A DNA stretch of 64,000 bases, taken from the NCBI RefSeq assembly GCF_014529535.1, contig NW_023504022.1:3530986-3594985 (forward strand), written 5' to 3'. The DNA is from Bradysia coprophila (taxonomy: Eukaryota; Arthropoda; Insecta; Diptera; Sciaridae). Positions 22,015 through 32,407 of the stretch are shown here, piece by piece (the stretch's first letter is position 1; each line of letters opens with the position of its first letter). Both the position numbers and the translations under genes were made by a program. A model generated the notes under the pieces. It searched no databases, was not told the DNA's origin, and saw only the letters and a list, made by a program, of their open reading frames with translations.

Positions 22015-23226
22015 TTAGACCCGTACGAAGTACTGGGGTCTTATGGGTTTACGCATACGTTTGTAACACGTCGAATTGGACTCCCTGAGTAAGGGGAAAC
22101 CTATTGTGGTTGTCTAGAGATGCCAAATCCGCGGAAAAAAAATGTCCGTCTGTCCGTCTGTCTGTCTGCACGATAACTTGAGTAAAACGCATCCGATTTT
22201 GAAAATTCTTTTTTTTCCCGTTTGGTAATGTCAAAAGACAGGCTAAGTTCGAAGATGAGTGATTTTGGATCGACCCCTCCCGAGCTGTGGCCCAATAAGT
22301 GCTTTACGGTTTTTCGAAGATATCTCCGGACATTTAAACGTTAAACTTGTAACTGATACGTCAAATAAAAGGTATTTACAATACCGATCGACAAAAAAAA
22401 AGTTTATGGAAATCGGATGACCGACTCGTGAGTTAGACCCCTTGGTGTGAAACAGGCACAGGGCGGCAAGCAGTTTTTGCTTGTAGGTCGGCCACATTTG
22501 AACATATTTCGTCTGTTTTAGCTTTATTAGATAGGTATTGACCGTACCAATCAGGGAAAAAATTTTTTATGAAATTATGTTCTCCGGAGCGTGAGCTAGG
22601 TCTCTTGGAGTGAGCTCTTATCTGGCTACTCGGAAGTACAGTGAACGTGGTGTATTTTGACAATATCTCGAGTAAATTTTGACCGAATTTCATGATTTTT
22701 TTTTTGTTTGAAAGGTATTAACGAATGTAAAGCGTCGGTACTATTTCCGGTCTCCTAACAAAATGGCTGCCGGCGGCCATATTGGATTTTAGTAAAATAG
22801 AAATATCTTGGGAAAAATGATACTTAGAGAGTTTCTGTTAACATGGAAATAATTTGTTATGTGTGTGGGGTTTCAGGGATTCCATATACGGACATCTATA
22901 TATACCTATATACAGCTATATTGAGCTATATACAGGCATATAGAGCTATATAATAGCATATTCCTCTGTGAAATGTTTATTTATAGTGAAATATAGTTAA
23001 ATATAGCGGTATATAGCTGTTTAAATAGGAATTTATGAAATTTGACTTCGTACGGGGCTGTCTATATTGCCTCCGGCAATTTAGTTGTATATGATAACAA
23101 GGCAAAGAGTGGATAATGTAAGTGATTTTAAAGGGAGAATAGCTTTTCAGTAGAGAATGAAGTAAGAGAAATGAAGAGTTTCACATTAAAGGCTTTTGAT
23201 ACGAATAGGTGTTTCGTACGGGTCGG
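22015..23226 (+). repeat. Modular repeat, copy A (Vps13D intron 1)
   Basis: The repeat begins GACCCGTACGAAGTACTGG and ends TTTCGTACGGGTC. It contains a second internal end, CTTCGTACGGGGCT, at about 23046-23060. Inside are degenerate modules built around GCTCACGCTCCGG, GACCGACTCGTG and CTCCCGAGCTGTGG, runs of 6-10 A or T, a stretch of GACAGACGG words, and an ATATAGCT-rich block (22890-23010). Copy B at 32408-33640 is the inverted near-identical match along the whole length. No protein coding. Confidence 0.85.
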
Positions 23227-25162
23227 CGTTAGCTATGTTTCAACTGTGACTTATGCGCAGAAGTTTGACCGAATGGAATCTTTAAATTTTACTTGCTATA
23301 GTCAGTTGTAAAGACGAATTTCGTAGTATGAAAACTGTAATTCGTTGTAGAAATTACCTGTTCAATGTCCGGAAAAAGGTGGTAAAATTACGGGGAACTA
23401 ACATTCTCTGCGATTGTTCCATTAATTAACGATTAATTGACCCACAACAACCCTTAGCTCCATAGAAATCTTTAACGGTTATCCCCACATAACGATTCAA
23501 TCTGTCACTTCTTTTGTTTGATGGATCGGCTAGTGTTTGATATACCAAATCTTTTACTTCTTTAGTTTTACTATACGCTTTGGTATTTAAGAGAACCCTA
23601 GCTAGAGATCATGAATCGTTATTGACGTCGTTGTCTATAACAGATGATTATAGCCGTTTACATTTCTTAGGTGCATTTTGTAACCGACAAATCCATAATT
23701 CGCCTAAACATTTGACTGATTTTTTGTTGTTGTCAATTTTCAGGTGAGGTTGAATTGGAAAACCTCTCATTACGACGCGATGCCTTACGTAATTTGGGTC
23801 TGCCATTGCAAGCTCTCAGCGGTACGGTAGGAAAAATTAAACTTCAAATTCCAGTACGTCAATTTCGAACAGCACCATGGTGCATTTTAATTGAAAATGT
23901 TTATGTCGTCGTTGGACCGGTAAATTTAGACGAGGTACAATGAATTGAATTTCCATATTTTCTGTTGCCTAAACGAACGAAAAAAAAAATTCTCTTTCGA
24001 TAGTGGGATGCCGAAGGAGAAGAACAAGCCGATTTAGATTTCAAATTGTCTCGCCTCGATGGCCTCGAAGCAAAGTGGCGTGCAAGCAGCGAGGCATCGA
24101 TGGAGGGCGGTTACTATGCCTCATCGTATTCCGGCTGGTTGAGTTACGGCACATCGTTGATGACGAATATCGTCGACAATTTGGAATTGAAAATAAGAAA
24201 CGTTCACATTCGCTATGAAGACTCGATCACGATTCCGGATCAACGGTTCGCCTTTGGCATCAACATTGAATCGTTGTCGGCACGGAGTTGTGATGCGAAT
24301 TGGACGCCCGGCTATACGACCGCTTGGATAAAAGATTCGGCATCGTACAAATTGGTTGAATTGGAAGCAATGTCCTTTTACTGGGATCCGTTGCATAATA
24401 ATGAAATTTTTGGTGATATTAGTTCTAATGAATTGGCCGAGACAATTAGTAAGAGTAAATTTACGCATCAATATGTTGTGAGTCCTGTCTGTGCGCAGGC
24501 ACACTTGAAACGAGATCGAAGTGAAACGCCGCTACGAACCCGAAGTCGGCCTCGATTAATTTGTGATTTAATATTAAACGAAGTGCAACTAACGCTGAAT
24601 GATGTGAGTGTCAGCAAGCTTTTTCCCTCATCAATCATAATGATCGGTAAACAAATTTCTTTTTCACTTTCCAATTTCAGTGGCATAGCCAAATGGTTGG
24701 TTGTGTGCGAGGATTGGATGACATTGCCAAATATCGACGATTTAAGCTGTTACGTCCGATGCATTCGGTACATGAAGGACCAAGAGCTTGTTGGTTGTAT
24801 GCTGCTCGGTGTCACGGATTCCGGCGCATCAGTGCAGAGCGACACTGCAAAATAGCCAAAGATAATCTCGAATACATTGAGATCTACTCGAAAATCATTA
24901 AAAATCCCAACGAAGTTCTGACCACCAAATTGAAGGAGCACAAGGATGCAGTGGAAAAGGAACGGTCATACGATGAACTCAAACTGTTACGAGAGGTAAG
25001 TAGACGATCAATTCTCATTCATTTCTGGTCTTGCTATTGAAAACGTTTCCTGTCATAGATTTGCATGTTACGAATGCCAACACCCGAAGGTTTATCCAAC
25101 GAAACGAATCAAGGACGCAGTATGCTAGTCCAATGGTTTCCACAATGGTGCACCGAAAAAAA

Positions 25163-27316
25163 ACGAGCCATCAGAACAGTCGGAGCGTTTGCTGCGACTG
25201 AGCCCCGTACAAACCCGTATATCTATTGCGTACGTGACCCTAGTGCGTCTGTCACCCTACTTTGACCGTAAGCCTATGCGCCGGTTAAAGTAGTTAAAGT
25301 AAAATTATTATGTAATATGTACATCTTAGAAATTGCGCATAGCGCAATTACGAAGCCCCGTACGACGTTCCTTTCAAATAAAACAAAACTTTCAAATAGC
25401 CCTAAAATTTTAATTTATTGAGTATAAATACACATAGGGCCTAGTATCGGCCTCAGTCCGAGGATCCAATTTTTTTTTCAACTACATTCTATTCGGCCTT
25501 TGATTACCTTCCAAATGAAACAAAAATTACGAAAAACGGATGAAATTTGCTCGAGTTATATGTAAAATACACATAGGGCCCTAGTAGCGGCCTTAGTCCG
25601 AGGACCCAAATTTAATTTTTTTTCAACAACATTCTATTCGGCCTTTGATTACCTTCCAAATGAAACAAAAATTACGAAAAACGGATGAAATTTGCTCGAG
25701 TTATATGTAAAATACACATAGGGCCCTAGTAGCGGCCTTAGTCCGAGGACCCAAATTTAATTTTTTTTCAACAACATTCTATTCGGCCTTTGATTACCTT
25801 CCAAATGACACAAAAATTACGAAAAACGAATGAAATTTACTCGAGTTCAATGTAAAATACACATAGGGCCCTAATAGTGGCCTTAGTCCAAGGACCCAAA
25901 TTTAATTTTTTTTCAACAACTTTCTATTCGGCGTTCGATTACCTTCCAAATGACACAAAAATTACGAAAAACGAATGAAATTTACTCGAGTTCTATGTAA
26001 AATACACATAGGGCCCTAGTAGTGGCCTTAGTCCAAGGACCCAAATTTAATTTTTTTTTCAACAACTTTCTATTCGGCGTTCGATTACCTTCCAAATGAC
26101 ACAAAAATTACGAAAAACGAATGAAATTTACTCGAGTTGTATGTAAAATACACATAGGGCCCTAGTAGCGGCCTTAGTCCGAGGACCCAAATTTATTTTT
26201 TTTTATACAACATTCTATTCGGCCTTTGATTACCTTCCAAATGAAACAAAAATTACGAAAAACGGATGAAATTTGCTCGAGTTATATGTAAAATACACAT
26301 AGGGCCCTAGTAGCGGCCTTAGTCCAAGGTCCCAAATTTAATTTTTTTTTCAACAACATTCTATTCGGTGTTCGATTATCTTTCAAATGAAACAAAAATT
26401 ACGAAAAACGGATGAAATATACTCGAGTTATATGTAAAATACACATAGGGCCCTAGTATCGGCCTCAGTCCGAGGACCCAAATTTATTTTTTTTTTCAAC
26501 TACATTTTATTCGGCCTTTGATTACCTCCCAAATGAAACAAAAATTACGAAAAACGGATGAAATATACTCGAGTTATATGTGAAATACACATAGGGCCCT
26601 AGTAGCGGCCTTAGGCCAAGGACCCAAATTTAATTTTTTTTCAACAACATTCTATTCGGCCTTTGATTACCTTCCAAATGAAACAAAAATTACGAAAAAC
26701 GGATGAAATATACTCGAGTTATATGTAAAATACACATAGGGCCCTAGTAGTGGCCTAAGTCCAAGGACCCAAATTTAATTTTTTTTCAACAACATTCTAT
26801 TCGGCATTCGATTACCTTCCAAATCAAACAAAAATTACGAAAAACGAATGAAATTTACTCGAGTTCTATGTAAAATACACATAGGGCCCTAGTAGCATTT
26901 CACTTCTAAGGCCCTAACTCACGGTCCACTCACCCGATTTTAAAAAACTTTTTTTTCCTGGATTGGTTTTGACAATGCCGTGTCATTTACATTTCCATCG
27001 TTTATTTTGCCATAAATATCACCAAAAGACCTTAAATCACTTAGGTGGCCCTAACTCACGAAGGGCCGACCCGAATATGCCCATCTTCGAACTTAGCCTC
27101 ACTATTTCGACTATCTTTCAGGGAAAAAAAAATTTTTGAAATCGGATTTGATTTACTCAAGATATCGACGTGACAGACGGACAGACAAAATTTTTATTGC
27201 AGATTCGTCATCTATGAACATAGGCAAACACTTTGCCCTTACCGTCTGCTTCGAATTCCATCAATTACACACGGCATCGTAATCCTATAAGCCCCTTTGT
27301 ACTTCGTACGGGGCTA
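25163..27316 (+). mobile_element. Satellite-bearing modular repeat, copy C, inside Vps13D exon 5
   Basis: The left end (CGAGCCATCAGAACAGTCGG, then GAGCCCCGTAC) matches 49252 onward. The right end (CCGTCTGCTTCGAATTCC then TTCGTACGGGGCT) matches 50400-50478. Between them is a 145-bp tandem array in place of the modules found in copies A, B and D. Shared ends with an exchanged middle mark a modular, non-autonomous family. It breaks the Vps13D reading frame. No coding sequence is seen. Confidence 0.85.
25375..26895 (+). repeat. 145-146-bp tandem array, about 10.5 copies
   Basis: CACATAGGGCCCTAGTA-type landmarks lie at 25438, 25576, 25721, 25866, 26011, 26157, 26302, 26448, 26594, 26739 and 26884, so spacing is 145 or 146 bp after a shorter first unit of 138. 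Each unit includes GAGGACCCAAATTTA, CTATTCGGC, ATTACCTTCCAAATGA and ACTCGAGTT. Units differ by a few substitutions, with recurrent CGGCCTTTG versus CGGCGTTCG versions. Confidence 0.95.
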
Positions 27317-27794
27317 AAAATAGCAGCTACCCAGAGACATTCATAAGGCATCAATTGTTTATAGAACAGCCAGCAAAGGATCCATTCACCGGGAGGCTTC
27401 CAAATTTATTTGTATTATGTTGGTACTCTCTTTTAATTGTAAATTTCATAAAATCAATGGTGAACATCCAAACTATGATAGCAACTCTGGCAATAAAACC
27501 TGTGGACAGAACAGAGGCAGTTTATTTGCAAACATGAAATCGAGGAAGAAAGAAAGTTTGCATATAAACTCCATTTTCAAGGTTAACTGCAAGAGCTGTG
27601 GATTTTGCAGAGTTTTCCACACTGATCGTTTCGATATCTTTGCAACATTGGACTTCATTGTCACAAAATTATGCAGAAAAGTGGGACGGTGAATGAATTT
27701 AATTAAACAACGAAACCTCAAGTAGTTAATCACTTCAGTTTTACATCTTTTTATTCATGGTCAAGTCCACAGAAACACTCATCATTTGTTGAAA
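27317..27794. other. Unassigned sequence between repeat C and a transposon-protein fragment
   Basis: Plus-strand frames at 27355-27537 and 27417-27692 are short. The second has cysteine-rich wording (NCKSCGFCRVFHTD) that might be an eroded zinc-binding segment of the protein that follows at 27795, but I cannot show it. Confidence 0.3.
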
Positions 27795-28389
27795 GAAACT
27801 GCATTTCATGGTCCATTATCCGAAAATAATGAAAAAAATCGGACCGATTAGTGGAATATCGTCAATGAGGTTTGAATCGTTTCACCGAATTTTCAAAAAC
27901 ATAATAAAAACGATCAGCTGTAGGAAAAATCTTTTGGAGTCATGTTTCTTCAAAATTAGAATGAGGTATGCCAGCATTTTTCTAAAGTTCCAATCTATGG
28001 CGGTTTCAATGTCCTGCGGTAAAAAACTGGAGATAGCCTCTAAGGATTTGTTGCAAAAATTCGAGTGTGATTTTTCATTGAACGAATGTGTGTATACCAC
28101 CAAATTCGTCAAAACTAGTTTTATAGAGGTGAAAATCGGCTATGTTTGTCGGATCGAAAATGAAGACGATGAAAGTCCGGTTTTCGGGTTAATTAACAAA
28201 ATAATTGTAAGCGACGATAAATTCTTTTTTGGATACCAATTACTTACAACAATCGGCTTTCACAAGCACTATAATGCATATAAAGTTGTTGCTGACGACG
28301 TATTTTTTATTAGACCTGCAAATTTTCATTGTAAATTTTCGTATATCTTTGAAGGTGTTAAAAATGTAAAATTAGTAACTTGGGATTAA
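27795..28389 (+). pseudogene. C-terminal fragment of a transposon-associated protein
   Basis: An open frame of 193 codons runs from 27808 (open from an in-frame stop just upstream at about 27794) to 28389. It starts MVHYPKIMKKIGPISG, followed by MRFESFHRIFK. The pattern hYP-h--hGP-----MRFE--H--FK is one I recall from uncharacterised proteins carried by repeats in insect, cnidarian and fish genomes. The N-terminal part is missing, so this is a truncated copy. It lies within the 3.9 kb that splits Vps13D exon 5. The rest of the frame shows no catalytic motif known to me. Confidence 0.5.
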
Positions 28390-28537
28390 ATAAAATAAAA
28401 ATTGCCTATTCGCCTATTCGTATTGCATGATGTAAAGGAATAAGTCTGATGTTGGTCGAATCACAGAAAATTAAATTACTGCACAACAGTACTCGAATAT
28501 AAGAAATTTTGAAGTTCAATTTCACAATACAGCCCAT

Positions 28538-28555
28538 CTGTACATCGATGTACAG
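28538..28555. repeat. Perfect 18-bp palindrome
   Basis: CTGTACATCGATGTACAG is a perfect palindrome with no spacer. It lies between the transposon-protein fragment and the tRNA-like sequence. No function can be assigned. Confidence 0.7.
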
Positions 28556-28620
28556 CAAAACTGTACCACGGAGATGTACGATGTAATAGGAATTAATGTC
28601 TGTCAAACACAAGTACTTGG

Positions 28621-28687
28621 TTGCGAAGTGGGTAAGTTGGTGGATTAGAGTACCGTAGGTTCCGGGTTCGAACCTCGGCGGTCGCAA
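28621..28687 (+). other. tRNA-like sequence (tRNA pseudogene or SINE head)
   Basis: The 5' hexamer TTGCGA pairs with TCGCAA at the 3' end, like an acceptor stem. CCGGG-TTCGAAC-CTCGG forms a T arm with a match to the polymerase III B box (GGTTCGAACCT). TAAGTTGGTGG resembles an A box. A run of eleven T follows at once, a good polymerase III terminator. At 67 nt the anticodon arm is not recognisable, so it is not a normal tRNA. It could be the head of a SINE. Confidence 0.55.
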
Positions 28688-28816
28688 TTTTTTTTTTTAA
28701 TAATGTTTACAATAACATTACACTGAAAATTGACGAATTTGGGCTATATTTTCTGTAGAAATATTGTTTGTTTCCTCAGAAAGTCAGCGTTCCCTCACCT
28801 GTACCAGCTAGGCTGT

Positions 28817-28982
28817 ACAATTCACACCGTAAGTGCGGTCGAAATTCAAAATGGAAAGTGCGGAGGTCTTTCTAACGTAGCGTCATTTTCATACAAGGAA
28901 GTGTTGAAATGTATTTTTCGGTTCACTTTTTCATCGAATCGTTCACTTAAAATTCAAATTTTAGGCACACTTACGGCGTGAA
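28817..28982. mobile_element. Short inverted-repeat element, degenerate
   Basis: ATTCACACCGTAAGTGCG near 28820 and CACACTTACGGCGTGAAT near 28965 are inverted copies. Weaker flanking matches (GCTGTACAATTC and GCTGTACAATGC, the latter at 28994) suggest a decayed MITE. No target duplication found. Confidence 0.45.
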
Positions 28983-29576
28983 TACTACTGCTACGCTGTA
29001 CAATGCTACTGCTACGCTAACAATTGGGTGTGTCCCGAATTTGTGCAGTAAATTTGTACAGAGACTACAGCTGAGCTGAACAGTTTTTTTTTGGGTGTGG
29101 GGATGGTATGGATCACCAGCACAAACGTCATCGTCTCAACAGCAATCAAGTTCCTTAGTTGCATTAGATGCGACAACACCAAAAGATCAACATCAGCTAG
29201 AAGATGAACTGCTCGACGCGCTTGCCGAATCGCCGTCGGCTTGAATCTCGATTACATATAAGCTGTTCGAAGTTTTGGCGAATTGACTTTTAATGCGAAG
29301 TTTTTTTTTTTAATTTACGCGATGTTATTTGAACGTTGCCATACTAGCCGTGCCAAAAAATTTAACTTTACCGCCATTTTCATACGTCTTTTCGATAGAA
29401 TTTTCCTTTATATGGAGAGGGGAAACTTTTCGAAATTTACAGCTGATCGAACTGTCATCACAAATGTAAGCAAACAGCAACTAGAAGACTTTTGTCAGTT
29501 TATACTGTGCACCTCCATCGGTCGAATATTTATTTATTTTACATTTCTTATAAACGGAACCGTACGACGTTCATAG

Positions 29577-31374
29577 CCTCTGTCGATTATGTGGCACATA
29601 TTCGGAAAATATGATTGATGTTTTGAATCGGTACCAGGATAGACCATCACCAGCGAGTGAGACAAGCATTTTAGAGATTATACACAACTGTCTGCCAGTT
29701 CAGGTAGATCTGCAAGATCCTCTGAGTCTATTTGCAGCTGAAGAAAGCGTATCCTTACAGCGGTCTTTAACTATTTTCAGATAAGTAATTTCGATGGTCT
29801 GCCATCGATGGTCTGCGAATCCTGTTGCGATAAATCTAGGAATGTGTACGCATTCATCCAACTGATACTGACCACCCAGCGAATGTTCCTTAAGAATTTA
29901 GATACCGTCGATCTGATCAAAACGAATAAGAACAAAGTTGTGCAAAGATTCGCACTTGACGATACAGAGAAATCGGGCAACGTCAGGTGAGCGAAATTCA
30001 TTCTTCAATCAATTCGATGTGGAAGATTGAATGATGAAAGCAGTAACTAGCACACATGTAATGAGTCTAACAGCCTTTTATACAACTTTGCAGTTCGGCA
30101 GATTATTCAAAACCATCGACCAATGATTCGTCAGTTCAGCAGGTCTTCGAGAATCTACAAAAAACTCGAACGAACGTGACCATATCGAAAGTGAAATGCT
30201 CGAAGCCAATCCAAACTCAGCCCAGCGAGACAATTGTTGTAGAGGAAGCGGAACCAGAACCGGACAACCAAAAAGTCGATACAATTACCGACAGTCAGAG
30301 TTCAGATGTGGATGCTAACGACGATACAAATCAAATCATCGAGTATTATGAGGAGTACTTGAATGACTTCGACCAGTCCAACGAGGAGGACTTAGAAGCC
30401 ATGGAAAAAGAATGCGACACCTCACCGCCAGTCGAACCAACAGCAGTGACGTCGTCGTTAACTGTTCAGCCAGTAAATGCAACCACAAAATCTTCCGGTA
30501 AACCGACCGTGGTAAAAATGCTGTGCGAAGCATCGTTCGTCTGCATGACCTGTAAAATTAATGTGAACACATTCGAAGAGCTGCGGATCCACATGAAAAC
30601 GAACGTTGCGTGCAAGAAAATTCACACCACATGCGAAACGTGCGGAAAGTGTTGTGACAGCAAAAAGTCCCTGTACCAGCATACGTTGACCCATAAGCAA
30701 AAGTCGGCGTATGTGTGCGAGGAGTGCGGGAAAGTTTACACGAATCGATTTAATCTGGAAAATCACAAATCGTAAGCTACTCACGATCGTTTGACGAGCG
30801 ATGAAGAGCCAATAACCATTTGCCATTCCACAGGTCCTTTCATGGCGAGCAGGTCGAAGAGTACGGCAGCATTTATAAATGTAAGATTTGCGACGATCAA
30901 TTCACGAATCGAAAGGATCTGTATGATCATTTGAGCAATCACCGCAAGATGCCGTCGGTGAATTTATGCGAAAATTGCGGGAAATGTTTCGATTTTCCGG
31001 AACAGCTTCGGTCACATGTTCGCATCCATTCTGACCATCGCCCATTTCCTTGCACCTATTGTGACAAACGTTTTCGATCTCGACTCCAGCAGCTTCAACA
31101 CCTACACGTACACAACGGTAAGTGAAAATGAAGAGCAGGGACACCCATCACAAAGCGTCAACTTCAATAAATATTTTCAGGCGAGAAACAATTTATTTGT
31201 CTACACTGCGGCAAAGCCTTCGCCAAACGAGGCTCACTCGTCGTTCATTCCCGTCTTCACAGTGGCGAGACCCCATTCGCGTGTACACAGTGCGATGAAA
31301 AGTTTACGTCGCCCGGCAAGTTGAAAACTCATGTCAAGTACCACAGCACAGACGATAGAAATAAAGACGAGTGA
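29577..31374 (+). CDS. ZAD and C2H2 zinc-finger transcription factor
   Basis: Five exons join cleanly: 29577-29703, 29781-29986, 30094-30771, 30834-31117 and 31181-31374, giving about 495 residues. Exons 1-2 hold a ZAD domain, with CRLCG near the start and LPSMVCESCCDK for the second cysteine pair; ZADs mediate dimerisation in insect zinc-finger proteins. Exon 3 begins with an acidic linker (VEEAEPEPD, EYYEEYL, NEEDLEAMEKECD) and then zinc fingers. Eight fingers are seen, including CETCGKCCDSKKSLYQHTLTH and FICLHCGKAFAKRGSL. The protein probably acts in the nucleus as a sequence-specific DNA-binding factor. The initiating exon is not resolved: an ATG at 29412 with a donor at 29466 is the nearest candidate, but its phase does not match the acceptor at 29577. 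All visible exons are open. Confidence 0.9.
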
Positions 31375-31449
31375 GGACACTACAACCATTTGACATTTTA
31401 ATTCAACAAAATGAAAGCATTTCCTACGACTACACTGCGACATGAGACA

Positions 31450-32038
31450 TCAATTTGCCTTAACAATTTTACCAAAAATGATCATACAAGTCAATCCCGC
31501 CAAACATCCCAGACCAGCACTCCCAGCCACCGCTTTGGGAAGACTAATTTTATATCTGCGACTCACAACAGTTCCCACTACACCGCCAAGAACCATTCCA
31601 CCAATCGACCACTTATCCGTCAAATTCTGTCCATTATTGGCCAGCAATCTCCAACTGCGATCCTGCCACTCGATTAGGCTTTTATTACGCATTACTAACG
31701 TCGTCGCAATCACACCAACAGCTGGTGCAATCAGCAAGCTTTTGGACGATGCGCTAACTAATGATTTTGCAAATGATTGCTGGAGGATGGCATATTTGGT
31801 GGGATCCGATGGTGGTCGAAGTTTTCGATAAGCTAAACGAGCACCGGTGCTAATGACGGCAATGCCTGTTTCGAATATAACATTCATTCAAAAAAGGTTG
31901 AGTGGGAATTTAGTGGGATGATGTCATACCTGCGGAAAAATTAACCATTCGATGTACAACGTGCGTGTACAGAATTAATCGTGGAAACTGTTGATCTTCC
32001 GCCAGTTCGGCCATTGGAAAAAGCTGTGATATTGACAT
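31450..32038 (-). CDS. Small two-exon membrane protein, family not named
   Basis: Exon 1 runs from the start codon at 32036-32038 to 31930, and exon 2 from 31865 to the stop at 31450. The donor (GCAG|GTATGA) and acceptor (GAAACAG|GC) join in phase 1, giving about 174 residues. The N-terminus contains PRLILYTHVVHRMVNFSAG. Two hydrophobic segments follow: SLLIAPAVGVIATTLV and a glycine-rich GGMVLGGVVGTVV, with a third, weaker one near the end (GLGCLAGLTCMIIFG). Glycine-rich short helices and basic loops suggest a small inner-mitochondrial or ER membrane protein; this is inference. It converges on the zinc-finger gene with 75 bp between the stop codons. The frame looks intact. Confidence 0.75.
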
Positions 32039-32407
32039 GATGATGCTTTAAACTGCGGTACTGTTAACTCAAATATTGCTCGACTTCTATAGCTGAAAAA
32101 TGGCCAGTTACAGTGCTGTGAAACGTATTGTAGATCTTAACATTCGAAATGTGGAAATATCTTTGCATTAAACAGAACGTAAAAGAAATTTCCTGGACTT
32201 TTCTTACTTTTCCGACTAGAAACTGGTTCAATGACTTGTTTAGCCCCATATGAAGTCTGAGAGCTTTTACAATTGCTATGAGGGGTATTGTCAGGGAAAA
32301 AAAAGGCAATGAAAATGTTCACTGGAACATGACATAGAGCCATCTGAGTGAACGTAAATCGTTAGATAGATAGGTGATGGTTTTGCATGTAACTGAAGAA
32401 AAAACAT
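32039..32407. other. 5' flank of the small membrane-protein gene, nothing else seen
   Basis: Any promoter for the minus-strand gene at 31450-32038 should lie here. No clear TATA box or transposon end is visible. Confidence 0.35.

Larger units (their letters stand above)
20635..29244 (+). pseudogene. Vps13D: Broken 5' copy of Vps13D (vacuolar protein sorting 13D)
   Basis: Vps13D is a chorein-type bridge-like lipid transfer protein at organelle contact sites. Five exons are readable: exon 1 (ending 21512, WVLNTYLGKYV), 23744-23934 (VELENLSLRRDAL, IPVRQF), 24004-24603 (HIRYEDSI, FAFGINIESLSA), 24681-24995 (FKLLRP, WLYAARCHG) and exon 5, split into 25059-25150 (MLVQWFPQW) and 29098-29244 (WGWYGSP, LEDELLDAL). 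All phases agree. Only about 480 N-terminal residues of a protein of several thousand are present, ending at a stop at 29242-29244. Three lesions are seen: the expected start codon reads ATA at 20635-20637, a 774-bp transposon splits exon 1, and 3.9 kb of repeats splits exon 5. It is therefore a truncated duplicate of the real gene, which must lie elsewhere. Confidence 0.9.

Noticed and set aside
22049..22693. Several 61-86-codon frames in repeat copy A, repeated in copies B and D
   Set aside because: They recur as part of a non-coding modular repeat, shift frame between copies and begin at different places.
29412..29465. ATG-started exon (MERGNFSKFTADRTVITN) proposed as first exon of the zinc-finger gene
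   Set aside because: The donor at 29466 is good, but the splice to 29577 would put the ZAD domain out of frame. Left unresolved, not called.
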